A stretch of DNA of 20,000 bases from positions 1-20,000 of the forward strand of contig JAUVKO010000004.1 of the NCBI GenBank assembly GCA_030596225.1, in the 5' to 3' direction. Below the pieces are notes generated by a model. It saw only the letters and a program-made list of their open reading frames with translations. It was not told the DNA's origin and did no database searches. Positions 1 through 8,182 of the stretch are shown in pieces. A program made the position numbers and the translations under genes. This DNA is from Fidelibacterota bacterium (GTDB taxonomy: Bacteria; Fidelibacterota; UBA8477; JABMPR01). How positions within the stretch are numbered: position 1 is the stretch's first letter; each line of letters begins with the position of its first letter.

Positions 1-523
1 TAAGTCGATAGATACCAGTCTCATCGATTCTGAGTTTCCGCAAAACCGCGATCTCACCAACGATACGTGGCAAAGATGAACTGTCCGGACTACTGATATC
101 AATGACCTGAGCAATTGCTTTTAAAGTCTCCAACCACTTGGCTCTTCGAAAATCAGACACAGCATAATGGACCAGGACAATGGTATCTTTAGGTAAATCC
201 TTAAGAATTCCTGCTAAATTTGTTTTCACCGTTGTTTCGGCATCCTGGACCTCATGCAATATGATCAAACTTGCTGAAGAAAATAAGCCCCCTCCCATGA
301 GAGCAGTTACATCTGCTGCAATTTTGAGGTCTGCACCCCAGCGTTGGATCAGTTCTGCATTCTCGCCAAACTTTCCCTTGAATGTAGTTTGAAGTTCTGA
401 AACAAATCGCCGATATAGGAAATAATCTGAGCCCATGGCAAAATATAGAGGAGCCAGTTTTCCGCCACGAAGGTCAGCCATAATTTTGGAATAGCTTATG
501 ACCTGGTTAGAATTTGGATACAT
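1..523 (-). CDS. holA: DNA polymerase III delta subunit, N-terminal part (runs off the window)
   Basis: About 174 codons are visible and the gene continues past the left edge. HolA is the clamp-loader delta subunit, which opens the beta sliding clamp. My translation begins MYPNSNQVISYSKIMADLRG, then has KLAPLYFAMGSDYFL, which matches the family opening (y.e...dl..G.l.PvY.l.G.d.fL). Further in come LFSSASLIILHEV, the usual 'F...rLv.v' strand, and LPKDTIVLVHYAVSDFRRAKW, like the 'l.....Lvl......d.R..w' stretch. HolA has a degenerate AAA+ fold, and no Walker A motif is seen, as expected. The ATG at 521-523 lies 1 bp after the uppP stop. A second Met at 479-481 would cut off the conserved first helix, so the first is preferred. 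There is no clear Shine-Dalgarno, so translation is probably coupled to uppP. Confidence is limited by the truncation and by family divergence. Confidence 0.8.
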   Translation of the reverse strand, partial: MYPNSNQVISYSKIMADLRGGKLAPLYFAMGSDYFLYRRFVSELQTTFKGKFGENAELIQRWGADLKIAADVTALMGGGLFSSASLIILHEVQDAETTVKTNLAGILKDLPKDTIVLVHYAVSDFRRAKWLETLKAIAQVIDISSPDSSSLPRIVGEIAVLRKLRIDETGIYRL

Positions 524-524
524 C

Positions 525-1340
525 TTAGAAATAGAGCAACCCCAGGATGGCAATACTAAAACAATACCAGGCAAAATAGTGAAATTTGCCCTGCCGGAGC
601 AATTGGAGCAACCACTTCAGACTGAGAAAGCCCACGATAAATGAGATCACAAGACCTATCCCAAGAATAGACACTTCATTTGATGAAATGCCCACTTCAA
701 ACAGGTCCTTAAATTCCAGTACTGTAGCTGCAACAATAAGAGGTAAAACCATAATAAAGCTAAACCGAGCTGCTTGTTCTTGTTTTACACCCAGAGCCAA
801 TGCCATAGAAATGGTCGCTCCAGAACGTGATATTCCGGGAACCAGAGCCAAAGCTTGGGCAAACCCGATGAGAATAGCCCGTTTCAAATCGATGGGTTTA
901 TCAGTCTTTCGGAAGAATTTAGTGGTCAAAAGCATGGCTCCTGTCACTAGTAAAGCGACACTCACCATCGATGGCTTGGAAAATAAATCACTTATTTGAT
1001 CTCTCAGCAGCAAGCCCACAATCCCAGCCGGAAGCATGCCAATGATCATGAGTACTGATAATCTGAATTCCGAATTCTGATCATATTCAGACTGCCATTT
1101 TTGAGGAGTGATGAATATTGCAAAAAAGACACGCAGCAAATTATTGATATCAACCCGGAAAATGACTAAAACTGCTAAAAAAGTACCCAAATGGACAACC
1201 AGTTCAAAAGCAATGCTATTTGCAAATGCATGTGTTCCCAACAATGCTTCCCCTAAAACCAGATGCCCGGAGCTGGATACCGGTAAGAATTCAGTTAATC
1301 CCTGTATCACTGCCAAAATAGCAGCACTAAGAGCATTCAT
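525..1340 (-). CDS. uppP: undecaprenyl-diphosphate phosphatase (UppP/BacA)
   Basis: A 271-residue integral membrane enzyme that converts undecaprenyl diphosphate to undecaprenyl phosphate, recycling the lipid carrier for peptidoglycan and other envelope polymers. Both family signatures are present: QGLTEFLPVSSSGHL near residues 13-27, with the (E/Q)xxxE acidic pair and the conserved His, and PGISRSGAT at about 168-176 with the catalytic-loop Arg. Several hydrophobic segments follow the BacA layout and the length is normal (about 270 residues). The start overlaps the pgeF stop by 4 bp (ATGA) and holA begins 1 bp after its stop, so the three genes are probably co-transcribed and translationally coupled. 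Members of this family confer bacitracin resistance when overproduced; this copy looks like the ordinary housekeeping gene. Confidence 0.96.
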   Translation of the reverse strand: MNALSAAILAVIQGLTEFLPVSSSGHLVLGEALLGTHAFANSIAFELVVHLGTFLAVLVIFRVDINNLLRVFFAIFITPQKWQSEYDQNSEFRLSVLMIIGMLPAGIVGLLLRDQISDLFSKPSMVSVALLVTGAMLLTTKFFRKTDKPIDLKRAILIGFAQALALVPGISRSGATISMALALGVKQEQAARFSFIMVLPLIVAATVLEFKDLFEVGISSNEVSILGIGLVISFIVGFLSLKWLLQLLRQGKFHYFAWYCFSIAILGLLYF

Positions 1341-1975
1341 TCATCAATCCCTATCACTGACATCATTCTACCTGTTCTCCCTCTATCACGTCGATGAGAG
1401 AAAAAAAGCTCCTCATTCTCAAAACTGCAAAAAGGCAATATCTCGATCTGGTCCTCACTGATACCATACTTAATAGCGGTGTCCTGCAAAAAGCGATTAT
1501 TATCAAAGTGGAATCGATCACACTCTGAAATTTGTCGGAGATACTTAGATGAAAATTTTTCTGCAAATTCAGGACCGACTTCAAAATGTTCCTGACTTAA
1601 TCCAGGGCCAATCACCATGGATATTGATGCAGGTGAAACTTTAAATGTATTTACAATTTCCTCCAGTGTTTGACTTAAAATATTAAGTTCCGACCCTTGC
1701 CATCCTGAATGAATAGCGGCCACCATTGGCTGTTCCCGTGACCAAAGGAGAATAGGTGAACAATCCGCAGTCAGGATACTCAGATAAACACCAGGTTGTT
1801 GGGTGAATAGAGCATCGCACTGAGCATATTTACCCGGTGCATCAGCATACTCGATGCCATCACGACTAACTTGCACAGGTTGAGCAAGCTGAGTTTCTGA
1901 AGCACCAAATTCAGCCAGGAATAATTGACGATTTGCCTTCACATTGTCTGAAGAATCTCCGCGTGAGGTTGACAT
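1337..1975 (-). CDS. pgeF: PgeF/YfiH-family (Cu-oxidase_4, 'laccase-domain') protein, atypical
   Basis: This family was once called polyphenol oxidase. In E. coli PgeF (YfiH) removes wrongly incorporated L-Ser from peptidoglycan precursors. Visible family motifs are LTADCSPILL (metal-binding Cys), AAIHSGWQG (second His), MVIGPGLS.EHFEVG, and the C-terminal FFSHRRD..RTGRM. The coordinates give the longest frame with a standard start (212 aa), but conserved family sequence continues in frame upstream of this ATG (see 1976-2056). The first metal-binding His, normally in a QVHG motif, aligns with the Ser of QVSRDG. The site is therefore probably altered. The stop overlaps the uppP start by 4 bp. 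Family assignment is secure; activity is doubtful. Confidence 0.88.
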   Translation of the reverse strand: MSTSRGDSSDNVKANRQLFLAEFGASETQLAQPVQVSRDGIEYADAPGKYAQCDALFTQQPGVYLSILTADCSPILLWSREQPMVAAIHSGWQGSELNILSQTLEEIVNTFKVSPASISMVIGPGLSQEHFEVGPEFAEKFSSKYLRQISECDRFHFDNNRFLQDTAIKYGISEDQIEILPFCSFENEELFFSHRRDRGRTGRMMSVIGIDE

Positions 1976-2056
1976 ATTTAATCCCTGGAAAGGAATTGGG
2001 CTTATGCCACCTTCACGAGTGGAAAATCCAAGTTTAACTTGATCAGGTACTTGCAG
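1976..2056 (-). other. in-frame N-terminal extension of pgeF lacking a standard start codon
   Basis: Translated in the pgeF frame, these 27 codons read LQVPDQVKLGFSTREGG then ISPIPFQGLN, running straight into the Met at 1975. GFSTR-x-GG-x-S...GLN is the hallmark N-terminus of the YfiH family, so this stretch was or is coding. The frame is open back to a TGA about 50 bp further upstream, inside the preceding gene, but holds no ATG, GTG or TTG. The only near-cognate start is the CTG at 2054-2056, and it has no clear ribosome-binding site. Either a rare start codon or coupled reinitiation after the upstream stop (2077-2079) is used, or the start was lost by mutation. Confidence 0.7.
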
Positions 2057-2076
2057 ATACTGTGGCTTAAGTACTT

Positions 2077-3981
2077 CTACTCGATCTCTGATGGCAACTC
2101 CGTCTCAACACTATCCATGGAGAAAAAACCTGAATTGTCATAATATCCGGTCAGTTTAAAAGCCTTATCAACATAGTCCATCAGAAAGACAAGATCATTC
2201 TCTCGTTTGGTATTCCCCCCCCACTGAACCTGATGGACAAGTCCTTCATAGTTCGGCGAATTGATCAAGACTTCCCACAACATACTGCCAGAGTTTCCCG
2301 CATATTGAGCTGCGTTTAGCACCATGCCCATAGCATCAAATCCCATGAGATCATACTGCTCAGGTCGATGCTTAAAAATGCGAATATATTCTTCGGTATA
2401 AGATTTACTGATTTCCTGAAATCCAAGACGATCACCAGCCACAAGTGTCAATTTAGGCAGGTAGCTGGCATTTTTTTTCAATACTTTATTGTCCAGCCAA
2501 TTTTCATCTCCAAGGATGTGAGCATTCATATTATTATAAGCGATCTGTGAAGCAATGTAGGTAATACTCCCTTTATGAATGGGAAAGAATAATCCGTCAA
2601 TATGAGACAACTCTACTTTCAATGAGTCCGCTCGGGTTGGACGTGATTTCTTAAGAATAGGTTCTAATTGTTCTTCATAAATATTTACTGAATCCCCTTC
2701 GGAGATCAAACCTGTTAACAGGGAGTCTAATCGTAGGGAATCAACCTGCATTTTCTGATACAATTCTTCAAGTCCCAGCTCTCTAATCCTACCAAAATGA
2801 ATCCTGGAGATATCAGTCGGCTCGCCTACATACCATCCCTGATATTGGATCAGGCCACCTAACTCATCTACCCGAGTGGCAAAATTATCTGCAAACTGTT
2901 GTCCATATTCCGTAGAGGGTGCGATAATAGCAAATGTTTTAAGTCCTAAGGTCTGCACTGCATATTCGGCCAGGGAAATGGCTTTACGTTCACGTGTGGC
3001 TCTAAACTGAAAAATAGCTTCTGAAAGACCTGTTAAATGATTTTCAGTTGCTGTGGGCGCAATAACAGCAATCCGCTGTCCTTCCAAAACTGCTGCAGTC
3101 CCTTTAATATTCTCATTGGTTAGAGGTCCGATCTGAGCAATGATACGAGGATCATCCCTGACAATTCTTGCAATTCTTATGCTCTCTGACAACTCACTGG
3201 CATTATCAAAGATATGCAGATTGACTTGTTGCTGAGTGCTATCCATGTAGGTCATGGCAGCATACCGGATTCCATCTAGAATGGGAGCACCAATTGAGGA
3301 AAGCGCTCCTGATAAAGGCAGGACCGCTGCTACATGCAAAGTGTCTGTGTGTGTTGGGCTAAAACGATTGTAAAGCTTTATAGCTCTTTTTCGGAGATCA
3401 TTGTCCTGTATATAGGGTCGCAAATTAAAGAGGATGTCTATTGCTTCCCCCCTGTCCCCATCTTTTAGATAACGTTCTGCAACCAGCAAGGACAGGAATT
3501 GTCCGGTTCTATCTATAGATCTAGCTGCAAGAGCATGAAGATCATCATCATCGCAAACCGTTCCGACCAATGATTCTGAGTATTCTCTGGCAGCTTTGCG
3601 AATCTTTTTATCGTTCGTAGAAGCTGCAGAATTTGCAAAATACCAGGCTGCTTCCCTGGCATCACCAAGGTCCAAATAGATCTCACCCAGGAGGAATTCT
3701 AGATCATCCAGATAATCGCTTTTGGGATATGAAGTTGGAAATTCTCTGGCCAGCATAAGAGCACGCTGACTAAACCCCAGCTTATTGTAGGAACGGATTC
3801 GCATATAAGCAGATGCAGAACGCTGTGGATTCAGAGCTTCATTTTCATCAGCAAGTTCTGCAAAGATACGAAGTGCCTCCCAATAAGCTCCCTGGTTATA
3901 TAAAGAGACGCCTTCCTTAAAGTCTGGACGAGCACTGAAAAGGATCAGGGGAATAAATAAAAATAATAAATAATATCGCAT
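2077..3981 (-). CDS. TPR plus periplasmic-binding (type 1) protein, LpoA-like
   Basis: 634 residues. An N-terminal hydrophobic signal (residues 1-17) is followed by helical TPR-like repeats to about residue 205 (e.g. GAYWEALRIFAELA, LLGEIYLDLGDAREAAWYF). From about residue 215 comes a Peripla_BP_6/LivK-like type 1 periplasmic-binding fold: VAAVLPLSGALSSIGAPILDGI, IAQIGPLTNENIKGTAAVL, IAVIAPTATENHLTGLSEAIFQF, FAIIAPSTEYGQQFADNF. There is no lipobox Cys in the leader, so it is probably soluble in the periplasm. The domain order (TPR, then PBP fold) matches LpoA, the outer-membrane activator of penicillin-binding protein 1A, and related FCB proteins. It starts 3 bp after glmS and is followed by pgeF and uppP, which fits a role in peptidoglycan synthesis. 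No amino-acid ABC transporter genes are nearby, which argues against an uptake protein. The LpoA role is inferred. Confidence 0.8.
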   Translation of the reverse strand: MRYYLLFLFIPLILFSARPDFKEGVSLYNQGAYWEALRIFAELADENEALNPQRSASAYMRIRSYNKLGFSQRALMLAREFPTSYPKSDYLDDLEFLLGEIYLDLGDAREAAWYFANSAASTNDKKIRKAAREYSESLVGTVCDDDDLHALAARSIDRTGQFLSLLVAERYLKDGDRGEAIDILFNLRPYIQDNDLRKRAIKLYNRFSPTHTDTLHVAAVLPLSGALSSIGAPILDGIRYAAMTYMDSTQQQVNLHIFDNASELSESIRIARIVRDDPRIIAQIGPLTNENIKGTAAVLEGQRIAVIAPTATENHLTGLSEAIFQFRATRERKAISLAEYAVQTLGLKTFAIIAPSTEYGQQFADNFATRVDELGGLIQYQGWYVGEPTDISRIHFGRIRELGLEELYQKMQVDSLRLDSLLTGLISEGDSVNIYEEQLEPILKKSRPTRADSLKVELSHIDGLFFPIHKGSITYIASQIAYNNMNAHILGDENWLDNKVLKKNASYLPKLTLVAGDRLGFQEISKSYTEEYIRIFKHRPEQYDLMGFDAMGMVLNAAQYAGNSGSMLWEVLINSPNYEGLVHQVQWGGNTKRENDLVFLMDYVDKAFKLTGYYDNSGFFSMDSVETELPSEIE

Positions 3982-3984
3982 TGA

Positions 3985-5811
3985 TCACTCCACAGTGACA
4001 CTTTTGGCTAAATTGCGAGGCTGATCCACATTACAGCCACGCTCAACCGCTACATAATAGGCAAGAAGCTGCAGGGGGATCACATTCAGGATCGGAGCAG
4101 TAAATGATAGCGCTGAAGGGACATAAAGTACATGATCAGCTATATCCTTGATCCGTTCGTCCCCTTGGGTAGCCAGAGCGATTACTCGCCCATGTCTTGC
4201 TTTCACTTCCTCGATATTACTGATAATCTTATCGTAGGTTTTATCTTGAGGGGCTATGGCAACAATGGGCATGGATCGGTCAATCAAAGCAATCGGCCCA
4301 TGCTTCATTTCAGCAGCAGGATAACCTTCTGCATGAATGTACGAGATCTCCTTCAATTTAAGAGCTCCCTCAAGTGCGACAGGAAAATTCACACCTCGTC
4401 CCAAATAGAGAAAATTTGATGCATCAGCATAAAGTTTAGCTATCTCGGCAATCTGGTCAGCCTGTTTCAGAATCCATTCTACATTTTCAGGAAGCTGCTG
4501 CATGGCTTGAGCAATCTCAACCCCATTTGTGTCACTCATCCCCATCAAACGAGCTAATTTTAACGTCAACAGTGATAATACTGTCACTTGTGATGTAAAG
4601 GCTTTGGTAGAGGCAACACCAATTTCCGGACCGGCATGGATATAAACTCCAGCCTCTGTTTCCCGGGCAATTGAGCTCCCCACGACATTGCAAATCCCGA
4701 GAACAGTGGCGTTCCGGCTTTTTGCTTCCTGGATAGCTGCCAGTGTATCGGCTGTTTCTCCAGATTGGCTAATAGCGAACACAATAGATTTTGCATCGAC
4801 CAAGGGTTCTCGATAACGAAATTCGCTGGCATACTCCACTTCACTGGGAAGCCTGGCAAATTGTTCAAACATCATTTCACCGATCAGACCGGCATGCCAC
4901 GATGTTCCACAGGCAGTGAAATACCGTTGATCGGCATGGAGAATGGATCCGATCAAATGATTAATACCACCCAAATGAGCATTGCCTTCCTCGGGGAGCA
5001 AGCGACCTCGCATTGCATCATAAATGGTTTGGGGTTGACTAAAGATCTCCTTGAGCATAAAATGCTCATACCCACCTTTTTCAACCTCTTCCAGATTGAA
5101 GCTTATCTTATGAATCTTTTTAGCCACCGGTTCATCAGCACTGGAATAAGTCTTGATACCTTCAGGAGTCAGAACACCGATTTCCTCATTGTCCAAATAG
5201 ATCACATCTTTTGAATAGTTAAGAATTGCAGCCACATCGGAAGCGACAAAATACTCGTTTTCTCCCATAGCCATGATCAAGGGAGCGCCCTTTCGGGTAC
5301 AAACAATCTTTTGGGGTTCATCTGCATGAACAATAGCCAGTCCATAGGCTCCCACAACATGCGAAAGTGCCTCGCGAACTGCATCTTCCAGATTACCATG
5401 ATAGGCTTGACTGATCAGAGCAGCCATAACTTCTGTATCTGTTTCGCTACTGAATTCATAGCCACCATTTTCAAGTTCATCACGAAGAATCTTATAGTTC
5501 TCAATGATGCCATTGTGGACAACGGCAACCTTTCCATCCTGGCTGATATGGGGATGTGCATTTTCGACTGTTGGTGACCCGTGGGTTGCCCAACGAGTGT
5601 GACCAATAGCTAAAGGACCATTCATCTTCTGACGAGCTAAGATTCCCTGGAGCTCTCCCACCTTGCCAGTAACCTTCTCCAGCACAATGCCTGAGTCACT
5701 TACCAAAGCAACACCGCAGGAATCATAACCACGATATTCCAATCGTTGTAAACCTTCAATTACCACCGGAATGGCATTATTAAGACCAATGTATCCAACT
5801 ATACCGCACAT
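3985..5811 (-). CDS. glmS: glutamine-fructose-6-phosphate aminotransferase (isomerizing)
   Basis: GlmS makes glucosamine-6-phosphate from fructose-6-phosphate and glutamine, the entry step to UDP-GlcNAc for peptidoglycan and lipopolysaccharide. It has 608 residues, the usual length. Met1 is followed by the nucleophile Cys2 (MCGIVGYIG), which fixes the start. The class II glutaminase domain carries YRGYDSCGVA, HTRWATHG (71-78) and the VVHNGIIEN loop. Two SIS sugar-isomerase domains follow (TACGTSWHAG, ISQSGETADT, EVGVASTKAF-type motif). The C-terminus DQPRNLAKSVTVE is the canonical end of the family. The upstream gap to guaA is only 61 bp and shows no ribozyme-like glmS leader or terminator. 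It is followed 3 bp later by the LpoA-like gene. Confidence 0.98.
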   Translation of the reverse strand: MCGIVGYIGLNNAIPVVIEGLQRLEYRGYDSCGVALVSDSGIVLEKVTGKVGELQGILARQKMNGPLAIGHTRWATHGSPTVENAHPHISQDGKVAVVHNGIIENYKILRDELENGGYEFSSETDTEVMAALISQAYHGNLEDAVREALSHVVGAYGLAIVHADEPQKIVCTRKGAPLIMAMGENEYFVASDVAAILNYSKDVIYLDNEEIGVLTPEGIKTYSSADEPVAKKIHKISFNLEEVEKGGYEHFMLKEIFSQPQTIYDAMRGRLLPEEGNAHLGGINHLIGSILHADQRYFTACGTSWHAGLIGEMMFEQFARLPSEVEYASEFRYREPLVDAKSIVFAISQSGETADTLAAIQEAKSRNATVLGICNVVGSSIARETEAGVYIHAGPEIGVASTKAFTSQVTVLSLLTLKLARLMGMSDTNGVEIAQAMQQLPENVEWILKQADQIAEIAKLYADASNFLYLGRGVNFPVALEGALKLKEISYIHAEGYPAAEMKHGPIALIDRSMPIVAIAPQDKTYDKIISNIEEVKARHGRVIALATQGDERIKDIADHVLYVPSALSFTAPILNVIPLQLLAYYVAVERGCNVDQPRNLAKSVTVE

Positions 5812-5872
5812 TACTTCACTCTTTATTACTTTTAATTCTTAATCTGCTTTAACGAAAGACAGGGATTCAATG

Positions 5873-7405
5873 CTATTCCCACTCAATAGTTCCTGGTGGC
5901 TTGGATGTGATATCATAAACAACGCGATTTACACCGTTCACTGAGTTGACTATTTTACTGGACACTTCGGCAATGATTTCGTAAGGAATTCTGACCCAAT
6001 CAGCTGTCATCCCATCCAAACTATGCACTGCCCGAATGGCCAGGACATTTTCATAAGTACGCTTGTCCCCCATAACTCCAACAGTTTGAAGTGGTAAGAG
6101 AACGGCAAAGGCTTGCCATATTTTATCATACCAGCCGGTTTCGTAGAGGGTCTCAATAAATATTCTATCAGCTGCCCGTAAAATGTCCAAACGATTTTCC
6201 TTTACCTCTCCCAGGCATCTAACAGCCAGTCCAGGTCCCGGGAAAGGGTGACGACCAATGATTTTAACAGGAACATTCAAGACCCTTCCGACTGCACGGA
6301 CTTCATCCTTGAAAAGTTCATTAAATGGCTCTATTACTTTCAATGACATCTTTTCCGGCAATCCTCCGACGTTGTGATGGCTCTTGATGGTAACGGCATA
6401 TCCAGTGACAGCTCCGCTTTCGATAACATCAGGATAAAGGGTTCCCTGAGCTAAAAATTCAATATCCTTGAGCTGCTTAGCAACTTTTTCAAAGGATTCT
6501 ATAAAGACCCGTCCGATGATCTTGCGTTTCCGCTCAGGCTCTATAACACCTGCCAATTCAGTGAGGAACGCCTGTGAATAATCATGCTGGTAGATCTTGA
6601 TATGAGAGGCTTCAAAAAGTGCTTTAACCTCTGCAGTCTCATTGTCTCGTAACAAGCCATTATCGATAAAAACCGGAATGCACCTCTCACCAATAGCTTC
6701 ATGCATCAGGAAAGCAAGGACTGAAGAATCCACTCCGCCACTCAAACCCAGCAATACTTTTTTATTACCGACTGTTTTGCGAATCTCCTCAATGGCATTT
6801 TCTACAAAGCTGGATGAGGTCCAATCCCGACTAAAATCAGCTATTTTAAATAGAAAATTACTGATAATGGTTTGCCCCTGAACTGTGTGATTGACTTCCG
6901 GATGGAATTGAACACCATAGAGCAGTTTAGTGTCATGAGCAATTCCCGCTATCAACCCTCCGGAGGAACGGGCAATAATCTTAAAATCTTCCGGGAGTGT
7001 TTCAACATGATCACCATGGCTCATCCAAACCTGTGAGCCTTCACTGACCCCCCCAAATAGAGGGTTATCAATGGGAAAATGAATGCCCATGGGTCCATAT
7101 TCTCTAGTTATTCCAGGGATGACATTAGCATTAAAATGGCGAGCCATGAGTTGCAGACCATAACAAACACCGAGAATAGGCAGTCCTAATTCAAAGATGT
7201 TAGAATCTATCTGCGGAGCATGTTCCTCAAAGATACTATTTGGTCCACCAGATAGGATGAGTGCTTTCGCACCCATGTCCTGAATCTCCTGCGCGGTAAG
7301 ATCAGATCGAACTATCCGGCAAAAAACTTGTTCCTCACGAATACGACGGGCAATCAGTTGAGTGTATTGAGAGCCAAAATCTAATATGAGCACCAATTCA
7401 TGCAT
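5873..7405 (-). CDS. guaA: GMP synthase (glutamine-hydrolysing)
   Basis: A cytoplasmic enzyme converting XMP, ATP and glutamine to GMP, the last step of de novo guanine nucleotide synthesis. It has 510 residues, typical for the fused form. The N-terminal class I glutamine amidotransferase domain has ILSGGPNSIF, the nucleophile Cys81 in GVCYGLQLM, and His168/Glu170 in GVQFHPEV. The ATP pyrophosphatase domain has the PP-loop SGGVDSS at about 222-228. The C-terminal dimerisation domain has FPGPGLAVRCLGE and ends in the family tail (KPPGTIEWE). The start is 6 bp after the surE stop. The catalytic residues I can check are all present. Confidence 0.98.
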   Translation of the reverse strand: MHELVLILDFGSQYTQLIARRIREEQVFCRIVRSDLTAQEIQDMGAKALILSGGPNSIFEEHAPQIDSNIFELGLPILGVCYGLQLMARHFNANVIPGITREYGPMGIHFPIDNPLFGGVSEGSQVWMSHGDHVETLPEDFKIIARSSGGLIAGIAHDTKLLYGVQFHPEVNHTVQGQTIISNFLFKIADFSRDWTSSSFVENAIEEIRKTVGNKKVLLGLSGGVDSSVLAFLMHEAIGERCIPVFIDNGLLRDNETAEVKALFEASHIKIYQHDYSQAFLTELAGVIEPERKRKIIGRVFIESFEKVAKQLKDIEFLAQGTLYPDVIESGAVTGYAVTIKSHHNVGGLPEKMSLKVIEPFNELFKDEVRAVGRVLNVPVKIIGRHPFPGPGLAVRCLGEVKENRLDILRAADRIFIETLYETGWYDKIWQAFAVLLPLQTVGVMGDKRTYENVLAIRAVHSLDGMTADWVRIPYEIIAEVSSKIVNSVNGVNRVVYDITSKPPGTIEWE

Positions 7406-7411
7406 GCAATT

Positions 7412-8182
7412 CTACCTCAATTCCAGATTCCAGGATCTTAATGATTCCAGATACTCTTCATTGGTCAGTTTGTAGTGGAGTGGCGTTATGGAGACACAAC
7501 CAGCCCTCACAGCATTTTCATCAAATTCAGGATTTGGATCTTTATAGACCCGTGTGCCTGACAGCCAATAATAAATACGCTTCCGTGGATCTTCTCGTCG
7601 TTCAAGTTTTTCCTCGTATGTGCCACTGCCCTGCTGAGTAATACAAAAACCTTTAAAAGATTCATATTCCCCGGCAGGAACATTCACATTTAGAAGTGTT
7701 CCACTGGGCAAACCTTCATTGAGGATTTTCTCAACCATGATCTGAGCTACTTTTGCAGCAGCAGAGAAATCCTTTTGGCTGAAAGAGTTCAGAGAAATGG
7801 CCATAGCCGGGATATCCAGAATGGTACCCTCATAGGCAGCAGAGACTGTCCCTGAATAAATGATATCTACGCCAACGTTGGCACCTTGATTGATACCTGA
7901 GATAACCAGATCAGGTCGTGGAATCAATGCACCATTGATAGCTAATTTTACGCAATCTGCAGGTGTGCCACCGATACCCCAACCAAAATGAGTGTCATTT
8001 TTAAATATCTCCGTCACTTTCAAGGGGTCTGAAATAGTGATTGCATGCCCCATGGCACTCATTTCATATATAGGCGCAACAATGTAGAGTTCTGCTGTAT
8101 CTGCAAGCACCTCTGACAGGGCAAGAATGCCAAGAGCATTAATGCCATCATCATTTGTAAGTAGAATTTTAGGCTTGGACAT
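7412..8182 (-). CDS. surE: 5'/3'-nucleotidase SurE
   Basis: A metal-dependent nucleoside monophosphate phosphatase of the SurE family, linked in other bacteria to stationary-phase survival. It has 256 residues. The N-terminus ILLTNDDGINALGI carries the metal-binding Asp pair (11-12). Ser42 lies in SAMGHAIT, and SGINQGANVG carries the conserved Asn (about 98). The following SGTVSAAYEG motif is also canonical. The start codon lies inside the end of accD (14-bp overlap), and guaA follows after 6 bp, so translation is probably coupled. Substrate preference cannot be read from the sequence. Confidence 0.96.
   Translation of the reverse strand: MSKPKILLTNDDGINALGILALSEVLADTAELYIVAPIYEMSAMGHAITISDPLKVTEIFKNDTHFGWGIGGTPADCVKLAINGALIPRPDLVISGINQGANVGVDIIYSGTVSAAYEGTILDIPAMAISLNSFSQKDFSAAAKVAQIMVEKILNEGLPSGTLLNVNVPAGEYESFKGFCITQQGSGTYEEKLERREDPRKRIYYWLSGTRVYKDPNPEFDENAVRAGCVSITPLHYKLTNEEYLESLRSWNLELR

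Noticed and set aside
586..999. Plus-strand open frame of 137 codons inside uppP
   Set aside because: It is antisense to a clearly recognised gene, has no family resemblance, and is rich in basic and Ser/Thr codons as expected of a shadow frame.
4765..5214. Plus-strand open frame of 149 codons inside glmS
   Set aside because: It is antisense to the conserved glmS coding sequence, with no recognisable domain or ribosome-binding site.
5812..5872. glmS ribozyme upstream of glmS
   Set aside because: The gap to guaA is only 61 bp and has no ribozyme core; the self-cleaving glmS leader is far longer.
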